A stretch of DNA of 64,000 bases from positions 2,265,001 through 2,329,000 of the forward strand of contig NZ_CP102409.1 in NCBI RefSeq assembly GCF_024628725.1. Direction: 5' to 3'. A model generated the notes under the pieces. That model worked only from the letters and a program-made list of their open reading frames with translations. It searched no databases and had not been told where the DNA came from. The translations under genes and the position numbers were made by a program. Positions 1-8,686 of this stretch are shown in pieces. This stretch comes from Ruegeria sp. YS9 (GTDB taxonomy: Bacteria > Pseudomonadota > Alphaproteobacteria > Rhodobacterales > Rhodobacteraceae). Every line of letters starts with the position of its first letter. Within the stretch, counting starts at the first letter, position 1.

Positions 1-234
1 TCCGCTGCGCGCAAAGACCGGAGAGCCGCAGCCCGGGCAGAAGAACCTGTCAGCATAACCGCGCGCTTCGCCGGAAACCTCAATTCTGTCATCCGGGAAA
101 ACGGCCGCTGCATAGAACAAAGCGCCATGATGCTTGCGGCAGTCCAGACAGTGACAGATTCCGACCCGCAGAGGACGACCCGAAGCCCTGATGCGCAGAT
201 TTCCACAACGGCACCCTCCTTCATAGACGTCCAT
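1..234 (-). CDS. GFA-family (Mss4-like) zinc protein, 3' part cut by window edge
   Basis: The 78 visible residues start MDVYEGGCRCGNLRIRASG and carry the cysteine pattern of the glutathione-dependent formaldehyde-activating (GFA) family: CRCG near residue 8, CHCLDCRK near 27-34 and CPGCGSP near 68-73, all expected to bind zinc. Most members have no proven substrate, so a formaldehyde role should not be assumed. The ATG at 234 has a good ribosome binding site (AAAGGAG about 5 nt upstream). The gene runs off the left edge, so its C-terminus is unseen. It lies just upstream of, and on the same strand as, no other visible gene; the dehydrogenase at 255 ends 20 bp behind its start and may share a transcript. 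Confidence 0.8.
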   Translation of the reverse strand, partial: MDVYEGGCRCGNLRIRASGRPLRVGICHCLDCRKHHGALFYAAAVFPDDRIEVSGEARGYADRFFCPGCGSPVFARSG

Positions 235-254
235 TCCTGCTCCTTTCCAGAGCG

Positions 255-1241
255 CTACAGCATCGCCGGCACGACCTGATCCGGCGGGCGGTGGCCGTCT
301 TCGAAAGTCTTGATGTTGATGATGACCTTCTCGCCCATCTCCACCCGGCCCTCCAGCGTTGCCGATCCCATATGAGGCAACAAAACCACATTGGGCAGCT
401 GCCGCAGACGCGGGTTCACGTCAGTGCCCTTTTCGTAGACATCCAGCCCCGCCCCCGCAATTTCACCTGCGCGGATCATCCGGGTCAGGGCGTTTTCATC
501 CACGACTTCGCCACGTGACGTATTTACGATCACTGCCGAGGGTTTCATCAGTTTCAGACGACGTGCGTTCATCAGATGGAAGGTCGACGGCGTTGAAGGG
601 CAATTGACCGAGATCACATCCATCCGCGCGACCATCTGATCCAGGCTTTCCCAATAGGTTGCCTCCAGCTCCTGCTCGGTCTCGGGGTGCAGCCTGCGGC
701 GGTTGTGATAGTGGACCTGCATTCCAAACGCTTTCGCACGCCGCGCCACCGCCTGCCCGATCCGGCCCATGCCCAGAATGCCCAGACGACGACCTCCGAT
801 ACGACCTCCCAGAAACGCGGTGGGCGCCCAGCCGGACCAATCTCCCTGCTGCATCACGCTCAGACCTTCGGGAATGCGTCTGGTAACGGCCAGGATCAGG
901 GCCATCGTCATGTCGGCGGTGTCATCGGTCAGCACCCCCGGCGTGTTCGACACCAGAATTCCACGCTGACGCGCGGTGGACACGTCGATATTGTCGACAC
1001 CGGCACCGTAATTGGCAATGAGTTTCAGCCGTTCGCCCGCCTGGCCCAGCAGACCGCCATCAATCGCATCAGTTACCGTAGGCACCAGCACATCGGCGTC
1101 TTGCACTGCGGCCACCAGTTCCTCGCGCGTCATCGGAGTGTCATCTTCGCGCAAGCGCACATCAAACAACTCGCTCAAACGTGTTTCGACCGCTTCGGGC
1201 AACCGTCGCGTAACGACAACACTCAAACGTTCTCTTGGCAC
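255..1241 (-). CDS. D-isomer 2-hydroxyacid dehydrogenase (glyoxylate/hydroxypyruvate reductase-like)
   Basis: Cytosolic NAD(P)H-dependent reductase of 2-keto acids; glyoxylate or hydroxypyruvate are the likely substrates by family, but this is not provable here. The Rossmann motif GMGRIG is near residues 157-162. The family arginine sits in NTSRGEVVDE (about R243) and the catalytic histidine in LLPHMGSAT (about H290). I chose the GTG at 1241, giving 328 aa, because GGGAGG sits 6 nt upstream and this is the usual family length. An ATG at 1364 would add 41 residues without a recognisable ribosome binding site and would nearly touch the divergent SH3 gene. Confidence 0.88.
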   Translation of the reverse strand: MPRERLSVVVTRRLPEAVETRLSELFDVRLREDDTPMTREELVAAVQDADVLVPTVTDAIDGGLLGQAGERLKLIANYGAGVDNIDVSTARQRGILVSNTPGVLTDDTADMTMALILAVTRRIPEGLSVMQQGDWSGWAPTAFLGGRIGGRRLGILGMGRIGQAVARRAKAFGMQVHYHNRRRLHPETEQELEATYWESLDQMVARMDVISVNCPSTPSTFHLMNARRLKLMKPSAVIVNTSRGEVVDENALTRMIRAGEIAGAGLDVYEKGTDVNPRLRQLPNVVLLPHMGSATLEGRVEMGEKVIINIKTFEDGHRPPDQVVPAML

Positions 1242-1379
1242 CTCGGCCCTCCCACTGCTTTGCAAACGGACGCGCGCCATGGCATCGTGGCGCAGGAAAA
1301 GGCGGGGCACAAGAACCCCTTTGGCATTGAGTCCACCTTTTTTCGGAACCGGATCAACAGGCATAAGAGCAGGCAGTCA

Positions 1380-1901
1380 GTGAGTGGTATTCGACCGGTA
1401 AATCGCCGTTGTCTGGCGACACTATCCGTATTTCTGATCATGTTCGGCGCATGGGCTGCGTTTGCCGACGTGAAACGTGGACCGGTCACCAACCTCCCCC
1501 TGCCCCGTTATGTCTCGATGAAAGCGGCCGAAGGCAACGTAAGACGCGGACCTTCTTTGACGCATCGAATCGACTGGGTGTTCAAACGGCGCGGAATGCC
1601 GCTTCAGGTCACTGCCGAATACGGCAACTGGCGACGGGTTCAGGACCGCGACGGCGCTGGAGGCTGGGTTCACTACGCCCTGTTGTCGGGTGTTCGGACA
1701 GTGCTGGTTGAAGCCGAAATGTTGCCTGTCTATGCCCGACCCGATCCGACCTCGCCCGTGAATGCGCATTTCGAATCCGGGGTCGTGGCCCGACTGGGAA
1801 CCTGTTCGCTGGACTGGTGCCAAATCTCTGCCGGCGGATATCGAGGCTGGACATTGAAATCGAACCTTTGGGGCGTCGACCCGTCCGAGGTTCGCGAATA
1901 G
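1380..1901 (+). CDS. Secreted SH3-domain protein
   Basis: About 173 aa. The start is probably the GTG at 1380, the only codon that gives a complete signal peptide: a basic stretch (RPVNRR), a hydrophobic core (LATLSVFLIMFGAWA) and a cleavage site after AFA. The mature part shows two bacterial SH3-like units typical of DUF1058 (SH3_4) proteins: NVRRGPSLTHRIDWVFKRRG, then GNWRRVQDRDGAGGWVHYALL, and a second repeat ending GYRGWTLKSNLWGV. Family members are periplasmic and are thought to bind peptidoglycan or peptides. It diverges from the 2-hydroxyacid dehydrogenase with a short shared promoter region. Confidence 0.8.
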   Translation: MSGIRPVNRRCLATLSVFLIMFGAWAAFADVKRGPVTNLPLPRYVSMKAAEGNVRRGPSLTHRIDWVFKRRGMPLQVTAEYGNWRRVQDRDGAGGWVHYALLSGVRTVLVEAEMLPVYARPDPTSPVNAHFESGVVARLGTCSLDWCQISAGGYRGWTLKSNLWGVDPSEVRE

Positions 1902-1949
1902 ACACAGGGCCGACCTTCCCCCGCGTTTTGGACCCGCGACAAGGTGTTT

Positions 1950-1978
1950 GAGTTTCCCGCCGATATGCTGTGAAACTC
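1950..1978. promoter_or_regulatory. Inverted repeat upstream of the quinone oxidoreductase gene
   Basis: GAGTTTC (1950-1956) and GAAACTC (1972-1978) form a 7-bp inverted repeat with a 15-nt centre, ending 19 bp before the ATG at 1998. It could be an operator or a leader hairpin. No regulator gene is adjacent, so the role is open. Confidence 0.3.
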
Positions 1979-1997
1979 GACCAAAACGGAGGCTATC

Positions 1998-2987
1998 ATG
2001 CGCGCAGTTACATATTCCACCTTCGGAGACCCGGCCGATGTCCTGCGGATACAGGACCTCCCTCCGGTCCCGCCGGGTCCGGGTGAGGTCACGGTTGAGC
2101 TGTCCTTTTCCGGGGTGAACCCTTCCGACGTCAAAGCCCGCGCCGGGACCAGACCGGGCGTGACGGAGCCGCCGTTCCCCCTGATCATCCCGCACAGTGA
2201 CGGCGCTGGTGTAATCTCGGCCGTTGGCGATGGCGTATCCGCATCTCGGATCGGTCAGCGCGTGTGGATCTGGAACGGGCAATGGCAACGCCCTTTCGGC
2301 ACCGCCGCCAGCCACATCACCCTTCCCGATGCGCAGGCCGTGGCTCTGCCGGATGCAGTGTCGTTGCAGACCGGCGCGATTCTGGGCATCCCCGGTCTCA
2401 CCGCCTGCCATGCGGTGTTTTCAGGCGGCCGCCCCGATGGGCATACGATCTTGATACACGGTGGCGCGGGCACCGTTGGCTTTCTGGCCGTTCAGCTTGC
2501 CAAATGGGCAGGCGCGCGCGTGATCGCGACCGCCAGCCCTCGCAACTTTGACCGGGTCAGGGAAGCCGGCGCAGATATCGTGATTGATTACGCCAGCGAG
2601 GATCTTTCCACCGAAGTTCTCGATGCAAATGAAGGGAAGACAATCGGCCGAATCATCGACGTCGAATTCGGCCGGAATATTCAAACAAACGCCGCGGTCA
2701 TCGCCGAGAACGGTCGCATCAACGCCTATGGGTCCGCGCAGGACATGACCCCCGTGTTTCCGTTCGGACCGATGATGTTCAAAGCCATGACGCTTGAGAC
2801 CATTTTGATTTACCTTCTTCCGCCGGATCTTCGTGCCAATGCCGTGAAGACCCTTCACAAGGCCTTGGCGGATGGCGCTTTGACCTGCCCTGTTCAAAAG
2901 GTTTTTGCACTTGAGGAATGCGCGTCTGCTCATGCAATGGTGCAGGACGGAAACCGGACCGGAGCCGTGTTGATCGACACCAAATGA
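1998..2987 (+). CDS. NADPH:quinone oxidoreductase-like, zinc-free MDR family
   Basis: 329 aa, a full-length quinone oxidoreductase of the medium-chain dehydrogenase/reductase superfamily, expected to reduce quinones or enones with NADPH in the cytosol. The N-terminal GroES-like domain contains FSGVNPSDVKARAG near residue 35. The Rossmann domain contains the GGAGTVG nucleotide motif near residue 155. The cysteine clusters that bind zinc in alcohol dehydrogenases are absent. The ATG at 1998 follows AACGGAGGC, a good ribosome binding site. It appears monocistronic and is followed by tRNA-Gln. Confidence 0.88.
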   Translation: MRAVTYSTFGDPADVLRIQDLPPVPPGPGEVTVELSFSGVNPSDVKARAGTRPGVTEPPFPLIIPHSDGAGVISAVGDGVSASRIGQRVWIWNGQWQRPFGTAASHITLPDAQAVALPDAVSLQTGAILGIPGLTACHAVFSGGRPDGHTILIHGGAGTVGFLAVQLAKWAGARVIATASPRNFDRVREAGADIVIDYASEDLSTEVLDANEGKTIGRIIDVEFGRNIQTNAAVIAENGRINAYGSAQDMTPVFPFGPMMFKAMTLETILIYLLPPDLRANAVKTLHKALADGALTCPVQKVFALEECASAHAMVQDGNRTGAVLIDTK

Positions 2988-3077
2988 CCGCCCTGAAAAA
3001 AATCTGTTCAACCTGAGTTTTTTTGACAAAACGCTCTTGATCCCCGCCAGCAACAATCGTAGATAGCCGCTCACCGT

Positions 3078-3152
3078 TGGGGTGTAGCCAAGTGGTAAGG
3101 CAGCGGTTTTTGGTACCGTGTATCGTAGGTTCGAATCCTACCACCCCAGCCA
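3078..3152 (+). tRNA. tRNA-Gln (anticodon TTG)
   Basis: The acceptor strands TGGGGTG (3078-3084) and CACCCCA (3142-3148) pair perfectly. The D arm, the anticodon stem around TTTTTGGTA (anticodon TTG) and the T loop GGTTCGAATCC are all present, with an encoded CCA at 3150-3152. Integrase fragments follow immediately, so this tRNA has probably been an integration site. Confidence 0.95.
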
Positions 3153-3219
3153 TCTTCCCGGAAAAATCATTTAAAAGCAATAATCTGAACCAATTCGCTC
3201 AGTAGAGCTGAGGACTTGG

Positions 3220-3238
3220 TTACACAGCTGGTTACACA
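3220..3238 (+). repeat. Paired TTACACA motifs beside tRNA-Gln
   Basis: TTACACA occurs at 3220-3226 and again at 3232-3238, 12 bp apart. The same pair occurs inside the left end of the island (4745 and 4756) and between the integrase and tRNA-Phe (23760 and 23771). Such short spaced repeats near att sites are typical arm-type binding sites of tyrosine integrases; that function is inferred. Confidence 0.5.
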
Positions 3239-3319
3239 CGAGGTTGCACGGCCTCCTGCAAACCGGTCTGATGACGGATCTGACAGCATTCCTGGCAGTG
3301 ACCCAGAATCGAGGTCACG

Positions 3320-4363
3320 ATGCACGGCACTCTTTACCTGACGCGGCGCCGCGGGATTTACTTCTTTCGCAGGCGTGTCCCCAAGTTATCCACATGTTTG
3401 CCGCCGGTCATGGTGTCCTTGGGGACGACAGATCGAAACTCGGCTCATAGGTCCTGTGTGCAACTGACCGCACACATGGATCGAATGCTCGAGGAAAACG
3501 CTCATATCACGCTGCCGGAAGTCGATATACCGGCTTTCTTCAAGGCCGAACTCCGCGCCTATCTGGACGATTTGCGGAATGTGCGCATGATCGAGCGGAT
3601 GGATGGATCCCTGACGACGGAACGCGCGCGCCTTCATCGCCTCGAAGCGTTTGTTCTTCGCAGTCTTGTCGAGGACGGTCTGCGTGAGGAGATGCCACCG
3701 GAACGACTGCTACAGCTTCCGATCTATGAGCGTCCGATCGCAGCGCGTATCCATGCAACCAAGTTCAGGGAATTCATTTCACCGGCGTTCAATCAGGGCG
3801 TTCAAGAACGCGCCGCGCGATTGAAGCGCCCCGAACATCTTTCGCAGCACGAGAAGCTGCGTCTTCGCTGGGCCGCGGTGGAAGCCCGTATGGCAGCGCA
3901 TGACGCCGTGCAAACCGTGCCACTTCATTCCAGCTCGGCCGCCCGCAGCGCAGCTGCAGCTATGCTGCAGACTTTGGTCGATGGAACCGACACGCCCCAC
4001 CCCCCGACACTGGCAGAAGATAGCCCTGGCAGCATCGGAACGAGCCGGTTCAACGAGGTGCCACCGGTTTCGTCTGAAATGGCGGCCGCACGCAAAGCTG
4101 AACTACCCTATGTAGCGGCCCCCGCACTCACGCCGGGCGTTTCATTGATCACAGGCCGCATCACGGCAGATTCGATCGCACATCAACGCGAACAGGCGCT
4201 CCAACAACCGGAAGAAGCGCTGTTTTCAGGCGAGGCAAAGGACGCCAGAGTCGAACGGTCTTTCGGACATGATCTCTTTGGTGTCGCGGTTCGGATGACA
4301 CGCAGAAAGAAGTGCAATTCCGAGACCAAGAAACAGCACCTCAAATCTGTCACGCTGTGCTGA
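3320..4363 (+). pseudogene. Truncated tyrosine integrase (N-terminal part only)
   Basis: The reading frame begins MHGTLYLTRRRGIYFFRRRVPK, the short N-terminal segment (DUF6538 type) of many proteobacterial phage and island integrases. An alpha-helical region follows (PAFFKAELRAYLDDLRN and onward) that resembles the start of the core-binding domain. No catalytic domain follows: there is no R...HxxR...Y signature. From about 4240 the frame runs antisense to a second integrase fragment, so its tail is artificial. It lies 170 bp downstream of tRNA-Gln and is best read as the remnant of an element once integrated there. Confidence 0.6.
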
Positions 4364-4507
4364 CGCGACCCGTGCCGAGCGTGTTCGCAGCGAGTACGCG
4401 ATTTTCTTCGTGTTGTAGTGCTTCAAGAGGTCAGACGGAACTCGCCTTTCGAAGTAGTAGATACCATTCTTAGTGAACGAGAAGGGAACAGATTTGTCAT
4501 ACACCAT
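4226..4507 (-). pseudogene. Second integrase N-terminal fragment, opposite orientation
   Basis: The first 60 or so residues (FTKNGIYYFERRVPSDLLKH, then TKKIAYSLRTRSARVASAQ) match the same integrase N-terminal segment seen at 3320. After about residue 63 the frame loses similarity and overlaps the tail of the convergent fragment. It is a decayed relic lying just outside the left repeat of the island, and it shows repeated integration at this spot. Confidence 0.55.
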
Positions 4508-4569
4508 GTCCTACGCCCGCGCAGTTTCCAAAAGAAAACTGATGGTGAACAACAGGTTATGACTTGAAG

Positions 4570-4615
4570 TGGTGCCCGGGGGCGGAATCGAACCACCGAC
4601 ACGAGGATTTTCAAT
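4570..4615 (-). repeat. Distal attachment site: partial tRNA-Phe 3' end (46 bp)
   Basis: Identical over 46 bp to 23826-23871, starting at the complement of CCA and ending in the anticodon arm (GAGGATTTTCAAT). Only the 3' half of the tRNA is present, so it is not a functional tRNA gene. It marks the far end of the island. Confidence 0.9.
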
Positions 4616-5096
4616 TATTGGCCCCGAGCATCCGAACTTCACCAATAATGCAAGATATGCTTGAAAAGCTAAGACCTTTCGTCGAAGCGATCACATAATC
4701 GCGTCCAGTCCATGTCGAACGAACCCAGAACGATCTGGGCAGAGTTACACAAAAATTACACAAGCCTTCACACAAGGTTGCCAACTTGTTCACATCCACC
4801 AAAAGGCTACGACCGCAAACGGCCCTTTATCAGTCATCTGACAAAATCGCTCAGATGACCGCGTTGAGCCCAAAGCAGACTACCAGATATCCGATCTCAG
4901 TAGTTGGCTGAAGAACCAAACTGTCGTTGATGAACTTTGAGATGCAGATTTCAGATCGACAGCAAGTTCACCGAAAAAAAACATGAAAGTCTTCACCTGA
5001 AAATCTCTACCATTCGTTCTCGAGAGTGGTAATTGAACCAACCCAAAAGAATGACGTCTGACACTACGCTGGTATCGCAACAATCCTAGCGGCGTA
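4616..5096. other. Non-coding left end of the island
   Basis: I see no credible gene in this stretch; the short open frames lack ribosome binding sites and recognisable content. It is less GC-rich than its surroundings. It contains the TTACACA repeats at 4745-4774 described separately. Confidence 0.6.
4745..4774 (+). repeat. TTACACA repeats inside left island end
   Basis: TTACACA at 4745-4751 and 4756-4762 (11 bp apart), then the related TTCACACA at 4767-4774. The arrangement matches the pairs at 3220 and 23760 and lies about 130 bp from the distal att repeat, as expected for integrase arm sites. Confidence 0.5.
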
Positions 5097-6374
5097 TCAG
5101 CTTCCCAGACACACTGATTTGACCTCTCGCAAATGCAATCCGAGCATCAGTAAGGTCGGCCAGAGGAGATAGGTTTGGATTTCGACGTTCTCTCCAAAAG
5201 TCAGCAGGAGAACAGTGAGCAACAGCCCGAGCGGCAGCCTCCCGCGTTCCGACTTTATGGCGTCCAAGGTGACGATTGCGAAATGAACGACGAAAGGGAT
5301 GAGAAACGCGGCAAATCCGGTCAACCCTTTGACGAATAGCAACCCGTACCAGGTGTGATGGCTGCCGATCGGCATGTATTCGACAAGATGCGCTCCGGGT
5401 CTGACCGTGCCGTGCCCGAAAACCATCGCATCCGATTGCCATCGTTCATACGCAATGCGCTGCAGCGTTTCGCGTACGCGGGTACTGTCGGCCCGCGCGG
5501 ATTTGAAGCTGTAGATGGCTCGGTTGCCGAACTCGACAAAGACTACGCCCCAAACGGCTATGGCTGTGGTGGCTGTAGACAATAACAGCCATCCCAAGCT
5601 GCGGGCGACAAGCGGCAAAAGGCGGGGTGACAGCGAGCAGACTACTAATCCAACCAAGCCCATACGGGACTTGGACATCAGGATCATCAGAACTCCGGCA
5701 GCTAGACCGATGGCTTTCCAACTGCGGTGTTTTTCCTCCAAAGCAAACAAGACCATACAGACACCCAACAGGGCTGCGAAAGGCGACCAGGGCGCAAAGA
5801 ACTGCCAACGCGGCGTGCCGCTGGCGGGGTCGATTGTATACAGGTAGACCGAGAAATATTCAGGTCCCGGACCGCCCACTGCTTTCAAAGGAGACGTAAA
5901 CAGCAAGTGCGGCAGTCCGGCATAGGGAGCGACCACTAGCAACGGCAGAAGGCACAAAGTCCAAAGGCCCAGCGCGCATTGTCCTCTTACTAAAACCGCT
6001 CGCCGGATTGGTAAAACCGCCCCTGCAAGGATAAACAACGGGATCAGCGCCCAACCCTTGGCCCAACCGATGCTCGACTTGATCGTTTTGATGGTGCCGA
6101 GGTTCCAATCCGCGTGGCCTGCCCAAAGTGAGACCAGCATAACCAGCATGCCAACGCTCCAGATCCAGACCAAGGCGGGGACGGGGCCGGTTGCGCGCAT
6201 GTCCGAGCGGATCGCCGGGCCAAGGTAAAGTGACAATCCGGCCATCGCAGCCAACATCCAACCCAGCACTGGACCGACAACATAGAGCGCACCGAGCCCG
6301 TAGAACGGCCAAGTCCAGATCAGCGTGTACCAGACGATCTTTTCGACCGGGGTTTGAGGGGCTGCACGCGTCAA
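5097..6374 (-). CDS. O-antigen/EPS polymerase (Wzy/WaaL-like membrane protein)
   Basis: About 425 aa with roughly ten hydrophobic segments. A large periplasmic loop carries FGHGTVRPG and GSHHTWYGLLFVKGLTG, the pattern of the O-antigen ligase/polymerase superfamily. It should polymerise lipid-linked repeat units on the periplasmic face of the inner membrane. The start is probably the TTG at 6374, which overlaps the stop of the upstream chain-length gene (TTGA) and has GAGAGAGG 7 nt before it, suggesting translational coupling. An ATG at 6431 (444 aa) would overlap that gene by 61 bp. Polymerase versus ligase cannot be separated by sequence alone; beside Wzz and Wzx a polymerase is likelier. 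Confidence 0.75.
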   Translation of the reverse strand: MTRAAPQTPVEKIVWYTLIWTWPFYGLGALYVVGPVLGWMLAAMAGLSLYLGPAIRSDMRATGPVPALVWIWSVGMLVMLVSLWAGHADWNLGTIKTIKSSIGWAKGWALIPLFILAGAVLPIRRAVLVRGQCALGLWTLCLLPLLVVAPYAGLPHLLFTSPLKAVGGPGPEYFSVYLYTIDPASGTPRWQFFAPWSPFAALLGVCMVLFALEEKHRSWKAIGLAAGVLMILMSKSRMGLVGLVVCSLSPRLLPLVARSLGWLLLSTATTAIAVWGVVFVEFGNRAIYSFKSARADSTRVRETLQRIAYERWQSDAMVFGHGTVRPGAHLVEYMPIGSHHTWYGLLFVKGLTGFAAFLIPFVVHFAIVTLDAIKSERGRLPLGLLLTVLLLTFGENVEIQTYLLWPTLLMLGLHLREVKSVCLGS

Positions 6375-7852
6375 ACTGCGGCCTCTCTCTGGTCTTTCAG
6401 CAGCTTTGAGATCAGCGGGTTCCGGACCCATGCCAGCACCAAACCCATTAGCAGCATAAAGCTTGCGGCGATCCCGGCGGCAATCGAGATCTTCTTGTTC
6501 GGTGAAGTCGGGCGGGTCGGAAGCGACGGGTTTTCCAACATTTGGATCAACGGGTAGGAGGCGTAGACATCGGTTTTTTTCGACTCGGACCGAGCGATGG
6601 CAGAGGCGAACACGGCTTCTGCCACTGCGAAATCTCTCTGCCGGTCCTCCAATTCAGCGGCGATGGGGGCGAGGTCTGACAAGCGCAGAGTTTCCAGACG
6701 AACTTGTGCGCGCAGCGTCGCGAAATGTTCTTCCAATCCCGCACGCAAGGCATCCTCGCGCACCAACTCGCTGAGCAACTGCGCCCGTTGCCCTTCCGGC
6801 GCGCGATCCAGTCCACCGAGCTGCTCGGCCGTCAAGCCCGTCACCTGCGTCGCGCGTTGTAACGCAACTGAACGCGCCCCTTCATAGTCGTTTTGGGCAT
6901 TCACGTAGATCGGATGGCGCGATCCATAGGTCGCGTCAGCTTGCGCCAGCTTTGCAGCCCCCGCCGACACGTCCTCAAGCAACGATAGGTACTGCGCATC
7001 AGCATAGAGTTTCAGCGTTGCCGCCGCTGCATCAGAGGGCAGATCCAACGCGACTTGAAGCGCGGCGACACGTTCCGATTGGCGTGCCAGCTCGCTCTCC
7101 TGCGTACGCAACTCCTGCTTTGCACGGTCATTTGCAGCGACCTGCTCTTGGTATTGCGCGACTGATACTAGGCCGCTTTGCGACTGCAGCTGTTTGATTT
7201 CGGCCCGTGTGGCCTGAATTGCGCGCGTGTAGTCTTCGATCGCGCCCCTATTGCTGGCCTCACGGGTGGCAATTTCATCGGCGCGCAGAGCGTCAATTTC
7301 GGCGAAAAAAGCCGCCACTAGGGCGTCACCATATTGCTGAGCGTCAGCCGGAGAGGCCGCTCGAAGCTCGATATGGATCAGGCTGGTTTGATCGACCAGT
7401 TGAACCCGCGGCTTGCCAAACGCATCTCGGTCAGCCTCTACCGCCTTGGCTGCCGCATCGAGGATGCGATCGGCCGACAACAAACGTTTATACGTCTCGG
7501 TCGGGCTGATCGAACCGTTGGCAAAGGCAGAATTCGCGTATGAGGATGCCTGACCGATATCGGCCAGGTTCACCGACGCCGAAGCGCCAGACCCTGGCAG
7601 GATAAGCGATGCGTGTGAGGTGTATTTGACTGGCGCGGTTGCCAGATATCCGCTGATCGGGGCCCAGATGCAACTCGCACCCAGAAGGAACAGTGCCACG
7701 TAACGGGGCAGGCGGCCTAGATCGCTAAGGCGCCCACCCTTTAAGATGCGACGCCACCCCAGCGTTCTAAAATTGGATCGGGAAATGCGCACCCAATGCA
7801 GAAATTGCATGTCGCGCGTGGAATCAGAGGAGTTCGAAATCTGTTGCGGCAT
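6371..7852 (-). CDS. Polysaccharide chain-length determinant (Wzz/GumC-type co-polymerase)
   Basis: 493 aa from the ATG at 7852, which has AAAGGG 7 nt upstream. There is a first membrane segment (YVALFLLGASCIWAPISGYLA, about 55-75), then a long periplasmic region with coiled-coil stretches rich in Q, E, R and A. The C-terminal part has the family PTSPNKKISIAAG motif followed by a second membrane segment. No Walker A/B kinase domain follows, so this is a co-polymerase without a fused BY-kinase, and none is encoded nearby. It controls polymer length with Wzy and the OPX exporter. A CCTATCC-GGATAGT palindrome lies 92 bp upstream. Confidence 0.85.
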   Translation of the reverse strand: MPQQISNSSDSTRDMQFLHWVRISRSNFRTLGWRRILKGGRLSDLGRLPRYVALFLLGASCIWAPISGYLATAPVKYTSHASLILPGSGASASVNLADIGQASSYANSAFANGSISPTETYKRLLSADRILDAAAKAVEADRDAFGKPRVQLVDQTSLIHIELRAASPADAQQYGDALVAAFFAEIDALRADEIATREASNRGAIEDYTRAIQATRAEIKQLQSQSGLVSVAQYQEQVAANDRAKQELRTQESELARQSERVAALQVALDLPSDAAAATLKLYADAQYLSLLEDVSAGAAKLAQADATYGSRHPIYVNAQNDYEGARSVALQRATQVTGLTAEQLGGLDRAPEGQRAQLLSELVREDALRAGLEEHFATLRAQVRLETLRLSDLAPIAAELEDRQRDFAVAEAVFASAIARSESKKTDVYASYPLIQMLENPSLPTRPTSPNKKISIAAGIAASFMLLMGLVLAWVRNPLISKLLKDQREAAV

Positions 7853-7943
7853 GGAAAAACCCTTTCTTGCAAGGGTGATATACCGCATCTGATCGCTGAT
7901 CATTCGCTCAGCAGGCTAGGGGCCGAGGGGATTGGGAGCGCCC

Positions 7944-7960
7944 CCTATCCCTTTGGATAG
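7944..7960 (-). promoter_or_regulatory. Palindromic operator candidate upstream of wzz
   Basis: CCTATCC (7944-7950), spacer CTTT, GGATAG (7955-7960). It matches the palindromes at 8671, 11117 and 15606 and sits 92 bp before the wzz start. It is probably bound by the response regulator encoded next to it; that link is inferred. Confidence 0.6.
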
Positions 7961-7966
7961 TCACGC

Positions 7967-8581
7967 TTAGAACAACCCCGCCTCGCGCGCGGCCAAGGCG
8001 GCCTGGGTTCGATTGCTGACACCAACTTTGCGGTACAAAGTCTTCATATGCAGTTTGATCGTCGGCTCTGACAGATCCAGATCGCGGGCGATTTCCTTGT
8101 TGGATTTGCCCTCAGTCAGCCCTTTGAGGACTTGCCGCTCTCGCTCTGTGAGTTTTTGAGCCATAGGGTGGGAGTCTTCTGGCTGCTCCGCGTTCATGAA
8201 ACCCGCAGGAAGGTATTGCTCGCCCATCGCCATAAAGCGGATCGCGTTAACCAGGGATTTGGCAGGTAGAGTCTTTGGGACGAAACCGGCCGCGCCAAGT
8301 TCCAGCGCGCGTTGCGCCAGATCGCGCGAGGTGTCGCCGGTAAACAAGGCCACATGCTGGGCACCGTCCAAAGCGATGCAGGTTTCAAGTCCGGCCAACC
8401 CGTTCATGCCGGGCATGTTCAGGTCCAGAAGGACCAGATCAAAGGCTCCGTCGTTCTCAATCAGAGTCTTCGCGCCCGGGAAATCCGGCGCGGTCTCTAC
8501 CTCGATCCCGCCTGCGGCATCTATGAAGGCAACGAGCGTGTCCAAAATAAGCTCGTGGTCGTCAGCAATAAGAACTTTCAT
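7967..8581 (-). CDS. NarL/LuxR-family response regulator of the EPS island
   Basis: 204 aa from MKVLIADDHE; GGAGA lies 6 nt before the ATG at 8581. The N-terminal receiver domain has acidic D7/D8, phospho-acceptor D53 (LLDLNMPG) and the conserved lysine in FVPKTLPAK. The C-terminal LuxR-type helix-turn-helix spans LTERERQVLKGLTEGKSNKE to KVGVSNRTQAAL. It should dimerise and bind DNA when phosphorylated. The only kinase in the island is the hybrid at 11742, whose Hpt domain is the natural phosphodonor. Palindromes flank this gene on both sides, suggesting autoregulation and control of wzz/wzy and the glycosyltransferase operon. Confidence 0.9.
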   Translation of the reverse strand: MKVLIADDHELILDTLVAFIDAAGGIEVETAPDFPGAKTLIENDGAFDLVLLDLNMPGMNGLAGLETCIALDGAQHVALFTGDTSRDLAQRALELGAAGFVPKTLPAKSLVNAIRFMAMGEQYLPAGFMNAEQPEDSHPMAQKLTERERQVLKGLTEGKSNKEIARDLDLSEPTIKLHMKTLYRKVGVSNRTQAALAAREAGLF

Positions 8582-8670
8582 CTCAAATCTCCGTCTGCCC
8601 CCAACCACACCCAAATGCGTTAATAAATCATTGAACCCATGGCATGAAGCCTTCCTGACGGACAGGTGAA

Positions 8671-8686
8671 TATCCAATCGGATAGG
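8671..8686. promoter_or_regulatory. Palindromic operator candidate between regulator and transferase genes
   Basis: TATCC (8671-8675), spacer AATC, GGATAGG (8680-8686). It is 90 bp upstream of the response regulator start (minus strand) and 148 bp upstream of the transferase start (plus strand), in a 252-bp divergent promoter region. A weaker look-alike (CCTATTC, 8738) lies nearer the plus-strand gene. Confidence 0.6.

Noticed and set aside
1422..2411. Long open frame opposite the SH3 and quinone oxidoreductase genes
   Set aside because: It spans two unrelated real genes in antisense, has no recognised domain and is a by-product of GC-rich codon use.
4570..4615. A second tRNA-Phe gene
   Set aside because: Only the 3' half is present; the sequence departs from the tRNA in the anticodon arm. 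It is an attachment-site duplicate.
4880..5083. 67-codon open frame at the left island end
   Set aside because: No ribosome binding site, no recognisable content and AT-rich composition unlike coding sequence here.
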